Source: Victivallales bacterium
GTDB taxonomy: Bacteria > Verrucomicrobiota > Lentisphaeria > Oligosphaerales > Oligosphaeraceae
Assembly: GCA_017431255.1 (NCBI GenBank)
Contig: JAFRLI010000277.1
Span: forward strand, 1 to 47,714
Length of the DNA: 47,714 nt
Reading direction: 5' to 3'
A program made the translations under genes and the position numbers. Positions 1 through 6,649 of the stretch are shown here, piece by piece; the stretch's first letter is position 1, and each line of letters begins with the position of its first letter. The notes under the pieces are model-generated. The model was not told where the DNA came from and did no database searches. It was given only the letters and a program-made list of their open reading frames with translations.

Positions 1-1682
1 TCCAGCAGCACAAGATTGTACGGATCGTGCTTGGCATGTTGGATTTCAAGCATATCCAGTGCCGTCTTGCCGCTGAGTGCCGTTTCGGCTCGGATGCCGG
101 CTTCTTCCATGACGATGGAAGCATGTTCGCAGGCGATGGGATCGTCGTCCACGATCAGAACGTGCATATCTTCCGGTTTGATGGTATTTGGGGCAGTCGG
201 TTCATCGCATCTTTTCAGCGTGACCGTCACGATGAACTCGGATCCGACGCCTTTTTGGGAATGGACCTGGATCATGCCGTTCATCAGTTCGACGATATTT
301 TTCGTAATGGCCATGCCAAGCCCGGTGCTGCCGTACTGGTCGTTCCGGTTGGTGTCCTCCTGGGAAAATGGTTCAAAAATCTTTGGAATGAAGTTTTCCG
401 CGATACCGACGCCCGTATCTCGGATCGAAAATCGGAGCGTGGCCTGATTCCTGTAGACGTTGACCCGTTCAATGTTCATCGAAACGTTCCCTGGCGCAGG
501 CGTGAACTTGATGGCGTTCGAGAGTATGTTGACAAGCACCTGCTTGAGTTTTGTGTCATCTCCGATATAGTGGTCTTCTATCGGGCCATTGACATGGTAG
601 GAAAAGGTCAATCCCTTTTCGCGGCATTGGGTCATGACCAAACTGTTGATTTGTTCAAGGAGTCCGTTGAGGGAAAAGACTTCCTTGCGCAGTACCAGCC
701 TTCCGGATTCGATGCGGCTCATGTCAAGGATGTCGTTAATCAGTCCCAGCAGATGTTTTGCGCTTTTGTTGATCTGCTGGAGATATCCGCGGGTCGTCTC
801 GGAAAGGGTTTCATCCCTTTGCGCCAGACTGTTCAGCCCGATGATGGCATTCATGGGTGTGCGGATCTCATGGCTCATATTGGACAGAAAGGCGGTTTTC
901 GCTTTGTTGGCAGACTCGGCGGCGGCGAGCGTTGTCTGCATGACTTCCCGATTCCGGGTCAACTCCCCTTTCTGACTTTGCTCGCGTTGCAAGGCTTCCT
1001 CCAGTTCATACCGGTATTCTTCCTTCTCGTCTTCCACGACGAAACTGTGTAGCAGGCATGTCCCGACCATGCATCCCATGGCGTAAAACGGCCATAATGG
1101 ATAAAGGATCTGAAAAACGATCAGGGCGATCATGGAGACCCCGAACAATCCGATTGCGAGATGTCTCCGCCAGACGATTCCTCTGGTCTTCAAGGTTATG
1201 CCTAACGTGTACAGCGATGTCAGCAGAAACATCAATATTTGCACATAAAGAGTGGCATGCCGCAAAATTGCCGTATGATATACGCCCGATTCATCGAACC
1301 AGAACATGATGGGGTAAAACAGGTTTGTTACAATGACGATGAGTTCAAATCCAAAAAAGGCCCATCCTCCATACCAGAGCATGGTATCAAACGAGGTGTT
1401 GCCTCCTAGATAGGCGATAACATACTGTGTCCACAGGAGAACCAGCATGGCCATTGCCGCAAAATACAGCGTCGTGTCGATAAATTGAAGGGAGGTAAGG
1501 CGATAGGCGTCCAGAATGCCCCACAGAGCGTCAGTGATGTAGTAAGCTAGAACGGCAAAAAGAAAACTGCGGTATTTTCGCAGGATTTGCACCGACTCAG
1601 GTCTTCCCGTCAGTCGCAAAACATCCCGATTCGTGATGATCAGAATGATTCCGGCTAATATTCCGATAATTGAGTAAGTCAT
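1..1682 (-). CDS. Hybrid sensor histidine kinase (partial, C-terminus cut by window edge)
   Basis: Two-component sensor kinase read leftward and still open at base 1, so the C-terminal receiver is incomplete. About 215 N-terminal residues form six or seven hydrophobic segments (for example GIIGILAGIILII-like residues 4-16), so the sensor is membrane-embedded with no large periplasmic domain. A short coiled coil leads to a HisKA domain with the H box FLSNMSHEIRTPMNAIIG; the phospho-accepting His is residue 271. An HATPase_c domain follows with an N box (VNILSNAIKFT) and G boxes (DTGVGIAE, GSTGLGMAI). A receiver begins at about residue 505 (VLIVDDDP), and its phospho-acceptor Asp codon falls exactly at the window edge. 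The start ATG at 1682 is preceded by AGAGAGG. Upstream are a hairpin and a palindromic element rather than another kinase gene. The signal sensed is unknown. Confidence 0.9.
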   Translation of the reverse strand, partial: MTYSIIGILAGIILIITNRDVLRLTGRPESVQILRKYRSFLFAVLAYYITDALWGILDAYRLTSLQFIDTTLYFAAMAMLVLLWTQYVIAYLGGNTSFDTMLWYGGWAFFGFELIVIVTNLFYPIMFWFDESGVYHTAILRHATLYVQILMFLLTSLYTLGITLKTRGIVWRRHLAIGLFGVSMIALIVFQILYPLWPFYAMGCMVGTCLLHSFVVEDEKEEYRYELEEALQREQSQKGELTRNREVMQTTLAAAESANKAKTAFLSNMSHEIRTPMNAIIGLNSLAQRDETLSETTRGYLQQINKSAKHLLGLINDILDMSRIESGRLVLRKEVFSLNGLLEQINSLVMTQCREKGLTFSYHVNGPIEDHYIGDDTKLKQVLVNILSNAIKFTPAPGNVSMNIERVNVYRNQATLRFSIRDTGVGIAENFIPKIFEPFSQEDTNRNDQYGSTGLGMAITKNIVELMNGMIQVHSQKGVGSEFIVTVTLKRCDEPTAPNTIKPEDMHVLIVDDDPIACEHASIVMEEAGIRAETALSGKTALDMLEIQHAKHDPYNLVLL

Positions 1683-1747
1683 GCCGCCTCTCTTTTTTCG
1701 CTGAAGAAAGTTTGGTTCAATCGTCTCCGCTACCATTTGGAACCCGT

Positions 1748-1793
1748 CCGATACGGGAAGCACCTCCCCAGTGGAGGTGGATTCCCGTTTCGG
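1748..1793. other. Extended hairpin upstream of the histidine kinase
   Basis: An outer inverted repeat CCGATACGGGAA (1748-1759) / TTCCCGTTTCGG (1782-1793), one mismatch, encloses a perfect inner stem CACCTCC / GGAGGTG (1761-1767 / 1773-1779) with a 5-base loop. On the plus strand it is followed by TTTT, but no plus-strand gene precedes it. On the minus strand it lies in the leader between the M29-like gene and the kinase. It may attenuate or insulate transcription; the role is not established. Confidence 0.5.
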
Positions 1794-1815
1794 TTTTGAT
1801 GCGCTCGCGCATTCG

Positions 1816-1886
1816 TGGTAATTGCAAAACTCTCCTCCCGACTGCCCTCGCGGACCGTGTTTTGGCGGTAGTTTTGCAATGACCTC
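1816..1886. repeat. Palindromic element, short copy A
   Basis: The ends GGTAATTGCAAAACTC (1817-1832) and GTTTTGCAATGACCTC (1871-1886) are inverted copies of each other and match the ends of the elements at 4879-5030, 33273-33464 and 47380-47508. The interior retains GGCGGTAGTTTTGCAAT and a CTC-TCCCGACTGCC segment seen in the 4879 and 47380 copies, so this looks like an internally deleted copy of the same family. It lies between two minus-strand genes. Confidence 0.75.
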
Positions 1887-1929
1887 TCAGGAGCATCCTG
1901 ACCTGCTGGAAATAGATTCATGAACGGGG

Positions 1930-2994
1930 TCAGCGGAACAGCAGTTCATCGTTGAATTGCCTGTTCATATAAAGGATTTTGTCGTCCAGCATGATTTTGG
2001 GATCATGCATGTCGAAATCGCAGTGTTCGGGGGCGTGGATGACTTCGTTGCGGCGGGCGTTGTTGCCCAGTGCGACATGTACGCAATGGGTCTGGTGCGT
2101 GCCGTCAATCAGCCAGCCGTAACGGTCGTTCTCGAAGGAGGTGGCGGTCACCAGTCCGATTTCGTCGGCCAGATCGGCATGAGGATTGCTGGAATACATC
2201 CATTTTTCCAGCCGTTCCATCTGCACTTTCGGTCCTTTGAAATTGCAGACCCGTCCGTCCTTGATGTCGATCGTCAGCGGTTCCATACAGGTTTCCATGT
2301 ACCCTGGGACGCCGGGACGGATTGGGAACCCGCGCTGTGCATACGCGCATTGGGACGCGCCGTCCACGACCAGATGCCCATTGAACGCGCCCAGTGCCGG
2401 AATGACGGCAGTTTCCACGTAGAACGGGATGATTGCCATGACCGGATAGATGGCGTCGGTACCCTTGACCATTTCGCAAGTGAAATCTGTTCCGCGTGCG
2501 GTCGTGACGTGCAGGAGGCCGCCTTTATTCAGCAGTTCGGTCAACCTCAGCGTGCGTTCCCGGTCATGGAGAATGCGTTCCGGGTCAATCTCCCACTCCA
2601 TCAATCCGCGCGCTTCCAGGGTAAAACGGCGCGAGTGCCCCAGCAAAGTGGAATCGGTTTCATCTCTGTTGCCCATGAACCTGCCGAAATCGGTCAGCAT
2701 TTGATCCGTGAGCATGAATGCGACATCGCAGGCAAGGATTGCCGCCTTCAGCGGTTTCATCACTGGCAGACCCAGGTAACGTTTTTCGCCGCCGAAGGAA
2801 TCAATATCGATGACGATTGGATGCAGTCCCAGTTCCAGAGCCATATCTGAGAGCGCGAAAGCATTTTCCCGGCATTGGGAATCGCAGATGAAAACCGCAT
2901 TTTCCCCGGCTTTTCCCCCACCTAAAGTTTCAATGATAAAACGACAGTTCCGACGAACCCGCTCCAGTTGATTCGGACTCATTTTTCCGCTCAT
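1930..2994 (-). CDS. Aminopeptidase T (M29)-like / NicX-like metalloenzyme
   Basis: A 354-residue cytoplasmic protein with no signal peptide, resembling the family that joins peptidase M29 (aminopeptidase T) and 2,5-dihydroxypyridine dioxygenase (NicX). The C-terminal third has the metal-ligand-like motifs HVALG (His306) and H-x-D (His324, Asp326), plus a GTDFTCEM segment at about 168-175 in the position where this family places its substrate-binding core. The ATG at 2994 is chosen because AGAGGA lies just upstream; an in-frame ATG at 3072 would add 26 residues (MQCLSHNNPRK...) without a ribosome site. It stands alone behind its own sigma-70 promoter (3100-3128). Peptidase and ring-cleaving dioxygenase activities cannot be told apart from sequence alone. 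Confidence 0.75.
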   Translation of the reverse strand: MSGKMSPNQLERVRRNCRFIIETLGGGKAGENAVFICDSQCRENAFALSDMALELGLHPIVIDIDSFGGEKRYLGLPVMKPLKAAILACDVAFMLTDQMLTDFGRFMGNRDETDSTLLGHSRRFTLEARGLMEWEIDPERILHDRERTLRLTELLNKGGLLHVTTARGTDFTCEMVKGTDAIYPVMAIIPFYVETAVIPALGAFNGHLVVDGASQCAYAQRGFPIRPGVPGYMETCMEPLTIDIKDGRVCNFKGPKVQMERLEKWMYSSNPHADLADEIGLVTATSFENDRYGWLIDGTHQTHCVHVALGNNARRNEVIHAPEHCDFDMHDPKIMLDDKILYMNRQFNDELLFR

Positions 2995-3099
2995 GACTTT
3001 TTCCTCTGATGACTTGATTTGCAGTTTATTGATTTCGGTTTTTCGGGGATTGTTGTGGGACAGGCATTGCACACATTAATCTGACCCGAACCTTTGCCT

Positions 3100-3128
3100 A
3101 CTATAATGGTTGTTCGAACATTTGTCAA
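3100..3128 (-). promoter_or_regulatory. Sigma-70 promoter with palindrome in the spacer
   Basis: Reading leftward: -35 TTGACA (3128-3123), a 17-bp spacer and -10 TATAGT (3105-3100). The spacer contains the perfect 10-bp palindrome TGTTCGAACA (3111-3120), which would place a bound repressor between the two promoter boxes. It drives the gene starting at 2994 with a leader of about 100 nt. Confidence 0.75.
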
Positions 3129-3220
3129 GCAGGGATATGCCAGACTACATTAGAAGTTGTCATGATTCAGTAGACCTGACAACTGCGCCGTCAACACCAC
3201 GCACGAAACACGCCCTCCAC

Positions 3221-3425
3221 TGCACGCCTCGCACACCTGGTGGATGGCACTCCACTCTCCACCCTCAATTTCGGCATGCTTCGCGTACGGGCTGGATTGT
3301 TGACAAACAAAAACATGTGGTTATGTTAAAAGCGGCACGCCTCGCGCACCTAGTGGATGGCACTCCAATCTCAATTCTCCATTCTCAACTTCGAAACGCC
3401 CCGCGCACCTAGTGGATGGCACTCT
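3221..3425. repeat. Three dispersed copies of a ~30-bp repeat
   Basis: Copies at about 3221-3252, 3335-3366 and 3394-3425 share the core ACGCC-C-C-GC-CACCT-GTGGATGGCACTC with few differences. They sit directly beside the heptamer-type array and the last copy runs into it. No convincing gene is present; the reading frame across 3110-3412 is composed of these repeats and has no homology I recognise. Confidence 0.7.
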
Positions 3426-4196
3426 ATTCACCACTAATCATTCAACGCTAACCACTCCCTACTCACCGCAAACCACTCACCGCTCACCACTCGCCATTCA
3501 CCGCTAGCCATTCACCGCTAGCCATTCACCGCTAGCCATTCACCGCTAACCACTCACCACTAACCGCTAGCCACTCAACGCTAGCCACTCACCACTAACC
3601 ACTAACCACTCACCATTCACCGCTAGCCGCTAGCCACTAACCGCTAGCCACTCACCGCTAGCCATTCACTGCTAGCCATTCACCACTAACCGCTAGCCAC
3701 TCACTGCTAGCCACTCACCGCTAGCCACTCACCGCTAGCCATTCACCGCTAGCCATTCACCGCTAACCACTCACCGCTAGCCACTCACCACTAATCATTC
3801 ACCACTAACCACTAACCACGAACCACTAGCCACTCACCACTCACCGCTCACCACTAGCCACTCACCACTAGCCACTCACCACTAATCATTCAACGCTAAC
3901 CACTCACCGCTAGCCATTCACCGCTAGCCACTAACCACGAACCACGAACCACTAGCCACTCACCACTAACCGCTAGCCACTAACCGCTAGCCACTCAACG
4001 CTAGCCACGAACCACTAGCCACTAGCCACTAATCATTCACCACTAACCACTCACCGCTCACCGCTAATCATTCACCACTCACCGCTAATCATTCACCACT
4101 AACCACTAACCACTAACCACTAACCACTAACCACTAACCACTAACCACTAACCACTAACCACTAACCACTAACCACTAACCACGAACCACGAACCA
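3423..4196. repeat. Degenerate minisatellite array, heptamer core CCACTAA
   Basis: About 775 bp made of units such as CACCACTAAC, CACCGCTAGCCATT and ACCACTAACC. The right end (about 4097-4180) is a nearly pure run of the heptamer CCACTAA. The left part is a mixture of CGCTAGCC, CACTCAC and CATTCAC variants, as expected of an old array that keeps expanding from one end. The same heptamer makes up the spacer at 23266-23308. The minus strand reads as repeated GGTTAGT, a G-rich telomere-like series. No gene is present. Confidence 0.95.
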
Positions 4197-4223
4197 CTTT
4201 GGCAGGTCTCGCGCGCGGGGAGG

Positions 4224-4387
4224 ATGGTCCCCCGCCCAGGTGGGTACCGGCCCTAATATCGCACTTGTCAAGACCTTTGTCAACTATTTTTGTCAAAATA
4301 CCGCAAGAAGTGACAGTTTGGACTACATTTCTGAGATACGAACTTATTATTTTGAGAATCCGCCCCTCGGGGGGGGCGGGGGACCAT
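4224..4387. repeat. 164-bp segment bounded by perfect 14-bp inverted repeats
   Basis: ATGGTCCCCCGCCC at 4224-4237 is exactly the reverse complement of GGGCGGGGGACCAT at 4374-4387. The 136 bp between is AT-richer than the ends and contains three TTGTCAA copies (4265, 4277, 4290). It may be a miniature non-coding transposon or a long-range RNA/DNA hairpin. It lies between the tandem array and the gene at 4444, in which it would form part of the 5' region. Confidence 0.55.
4255..4283 (-). promoter_or_regulatory. Possible leftward promoter facing the tandem array
   Basis: On the minus strand TTGACA (4283-4278), a 17-bp spacer and GATATT (4260-4255) form a plausible sigma-70 promoter pointing into the array. 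Two more TTGACAA copies flank it at 12-13 bp spacing. There is no gene to drive before 3129, so this may be chance or may transcribe the array. Confidence 0.25.
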
Positions 4388-4443
4388 ATGTTTCTAAGGA
4401 GAACCCCAAGATGAGAAGAAATACCAGTGTGGAGGAATGAAGG

Positions 4444-5952
4444 ATGAAAGAAAACGATGTCTCCCGTTTTGTTGAAATGTACGACCGTTCGTATGAGCAG
4501 GTTTCAAAAGAACTCCGCAATGGACGGAAAGAGAGTCACTGGATGTGGTATATTTTCCCGCAGCTTCAAGGTCTGGGCCACAGTGAAATGGCTCGATATT
4601 ATGCCTTGGCGGACTTGAATGAGGCGGGAGCTTTTCTGCGTTCATCTTGCGGAGCAAGAATGCAGGAATTGCTGAAAATCCTGCTGGCGCTGAGTACCGA
4701 TGACCCAGAATCCATTTTCGGTGCGATTGATGCCATGAAACTGGCGTCCTCCATGACGCTTTTTGCCGAGGCCGAGCCAGAAAATTCAATCTTCGGTCAG
4801 GTGCTTGGCAAATATTACGGAGGGAAAACCGACGCTAAAACCTTGGAACTCTTGAAGTCTCAGCAGAATGAAAATATAGAGGCAATTGCAAAACTACCGT
4901 CCAACCGCCAAAACGCCGCAAGCGAGGGGGAAGAGCGAAAGCGAAGCGTGGTGACCACGCTGAGTTTGAGCGATGAAGCCATCGCGCCGCGCCGTGAAGG
5001 CGGTTGGGATGAGAGTTTTGCAATTACCTCTATAGTCATGACTCCTCAGGAGTTCCTGAAAAGGTTTGTTCCCGCCTACGCTCAGGGAGATATAGATGCC
5101 TTGCATCAATTGCGCCGCCGCATTTTTGAAGAGACCATCAAGATCGCCCTGCATGGTTCCTATACGGTCGGAGATGGAACAGTGGTTACCCTGCCTGACT
5201 CGGATGTTATGATGAAGGATTCCCGGATGTACACTTCCATAGAACACATGAAAATACCCGAACAACCTCAAAAAACCATTGTCAAGGTTTGTGACAGCGA
5301 CTCTCTGCTGGCGGGAAAGAAATTGCTTGACGAAGGTTATCATCCTGCTGTGCTGAACTTTGCCAACCGTCAGACGGCGGGCGGCGGGGTTTTGTATGGA
5401 GCAGGAGCGCAGGAGGAAAACATCTTTCGCCGTAGCACTCTGGCACTTTCTCTATACCAGTTTCATCCAGATGGAATAGAGTTTGGTATCTCTCAACGAG
5501 CGGAACGTTATCCGATGGACCGCACGACTGGTGGAGCCTATTCGCCGCTTGTCACAGTTTTCCGGGGCGCGGAAATGGAAGGATACCCGTTGCTGGATTC
5601 GCCATATCATCTCGGCATCGTAACGGTCGCCGCAATGAATCGACCGGAATTGAAGAATCCACAACAGATTGTTGACTGGCTTGTTGAGCCGATCAAGGAA
5701 AAAATGCGCACAATTTTTAGAATTGCACGGAAACATGGACACGATGCACTGGTTTTAGGGGCATGGGGGTGCGGGGCGTTCAAAAATCCGCCTCAGCACA
5801 TAGCAAAACTGTTTCATCAAGTTATGGAAGAAGATGAGTTTTGCAATCGGTTCAGAAAAATCGTTTTTGCCATTGTCGACCGTCGAATACTGGAAATCGG
5901 ACCTTCGAAGATTGGTAATCTGCTACCATTTCAGGAAGAGTTTGGAACATAA
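4444..5952 (+). CDS. DUF1810 domain fused to a PARG-type macrodomain by an inserted repeat
   Basis: A 502-residue cytoplasmic protein in three parts. Residues 1-145 are a complete DUF1810 domain (HWMWYIFPQLQGLG at about 32-45; usual end D-x-K-T-L near 136). Residues 146-197 are encoded by the palindromic element at 4879-5030 and its right-hand flank. Residues 199-502, beginning at an internal Met, are a TIGR02452-like microbial PARG macrodomain with the catalytic signature GGG-x7-QEE (Gly313-315, Gln323-Glu324-Glu325). This family removes ADP-ribose or poly-ADP-ribose from proteins. DUF1810 has no established activity. Removing the element together with one copy of a flanking TA leaves TAG directly after residue 145 and an ATG 2 nt later, so the ancestor was probably two adjacent genes. 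The ATG at 4444 is preceded by GGAGG and AAGG. The fused product could be a functional bifunctional protein, or the macrodomain may still be started separately at 5038. Confidence 0.85.
   Translation: MKENDVSRFVEMYDRSYEQVSKELRNGRKESHWMWYIFPQLQGLGHSEMARYYALADLNEAGAFLRSSCGARMQELLKILLALSTDDPESIFGAIDAMKLASSMTLFAEAEPENSIFGQVLGKYYGGKTDAKTLELLKSQQNENIEAIAKLPSNRQNAASEGEERKRSVVTTLSLSDEAIAPRREGGWDESFAITSIVMTPQEFLKRFVPAYAQGDIDALHQLRRRIFEETIKIALHGSYTVGDGTVVTLPDSDVMMKDSRMYTSIEHMKIPEQPQKTIVKVCDSDSLLAGKKLLDEGYHPAVLNFANRQTAGGGVLYGAGAQEENIFRRSTLALSLYQFHPDGIEFGISQRAERYPMDRTTGGAYSPLVTVFRGAEMEGYPLLDSPYHLGIVTVAAMNRPELKNPQQIVDWLVEPIKEKMRTIFRIARKHGHDALVLGAWGCGAFKNPPQHIAKLFHQVMEEDEFCNRFRKIVFAIVDRRILEIGPSKIGNLLPFQEEFGT
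4879..5030. repeat. Palindromic element, copy B, inside a coding region
   Basis: 152 bp from GAGGCAATTGCAAAACT to AGTTTTGCAATTACCTC, flanked on both sides by TA (4877-4878 and 5031-5032), which may be a target duplication. The interior matches the reverse complement of 47380-47508 closely, including CCGTCCAACCGCC, GAGTTTGAGCGATGAAGCC and GTTGGGATGAGAG, and carries about 20 bp missing there. It is open in the frame of the host gene and contributes residues 146 to about 196, including SLSDEAIAP and WDESFAI. Confidence 0.85.
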
Positions 5953-6048
5953 GACAGTGTAGCAGTGTCAAATAGGATGAATGGAAAGGGGGGGAACGGG
6001 GCAACGGCTGGGGCGGTGAGTGATTCGGTATGCAAAAAGGGGATTCAT

Positions 6049-6504
6049 ATGCTTGATTTTCTGTGGGAAACGAGAGCGTTTCTGCTGTGGTGCGTTTCGT
6101 TGCTTTTGTTGACGGGGGTGCTATGGGCGGTTCCGCGGACGCGTCGCATGCGGGGGATTTTCATGACTGGCTGGAAGAGCATTCCCGTGGGATTTGTGAT
6201 GATACCGCTGGTGCCGTTCCTCGGTTTGCTACTGATGCAATTGGTCATTACGGGATTTTCTTTGGAGCGGTATGATTCAAGTTTAGGGCGTTTTCTGGTT
6301 TGGGGGTCGTTCCCCTTTTTCTGGTTTCCGCTGGGAATTGTCTGTGCCGTCTGGATTGTGAGCAGACTCTGCCGTGTGCTCAAGGAGAAGTATCAGGCTG
6401 AAATAGACGCATTGGGATTGATTGGCGTGGGGATGCTGGTTGCGCTGTATACGTGGATGTTTCTCATTGTTCGGAATCTGGTCATGGGGTACGAAGGAGG
6501 CTGA
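6049..6504 (+). CDS. Small four-helix membrane protein, unknown
   Basis: A 151-residue protein with four hydrophobic stretches (about 8-27, 41-63, 84-108 and 124-146 from Met 6049) separated by short basic loops, so probably an inner-membrane protein with no large soluble domain. No family is recognised. The ATG at 6049 is chosen because AAAAAGGGG lies 5-8 bases upstream. A GTG at 5965 would add 28 low-complexity residues (NGKGGNGATAG) and has no ribosome site. It follows the macrodomain gene in the same direction about 100 bp later; co-transcription is possible but untested. Confidence 0.65.
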   Translation: MLDFLWETRAFLLWCVSLLLLTGVLWAVPRTRRMRGIFMTGWKSIPVGFVMIPLVPFLGLLLMQLVITGFSLERYDSSLGRFLVWGSFPFFWFPLGIVCAVWIVSRLCRVLKEKYQAEIDALGLIGVGMLVALYTWMFLIVRNLVMGYEGG

Positions 6505-6649
6505 AGAGGTGATTTGCGTTTCGTCTCTTCGGGATTGCCATGCCAGGATTTTCGGGATTTCCGCAAAAATCGTGGTAGGCAAGCAATATTTCTCTAGAAA
6601 ACGAGTTATATTATTATTAAGGTCTTAGATTGGAAGCGAGAGGTGTTGC

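Noticed and set aside
27-1052. Long plus-strand open frame (341 codons) opposite the histidine kinase
   Set aside because: Antisense to unmistakable HisKA and HATPase motifs; the translated product has no family features and no ribosome site.
1730-1921. 63-codon minus-strand frame over copy A of the palindromic element
   Set aside because: No ribosome site, and the frame is explained by the element's shared open frame.
1957-2850. 297-codon plus-strand frame opposite the M29-like gene
   Set aside because: Mirror frame of a conserved minus-strand gene; common in GC-rich DNA.
3110-3412. 100-codon frame in the repeat region
   Set aside because: Made of the ~30-bp repeats; no start signal and no homology recognised.
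3423-4196. CRISPR array
   Set aside because: Units are 7-14 bp, contiguous and degenerate; there are no regular spacers and no cas genes nearby.
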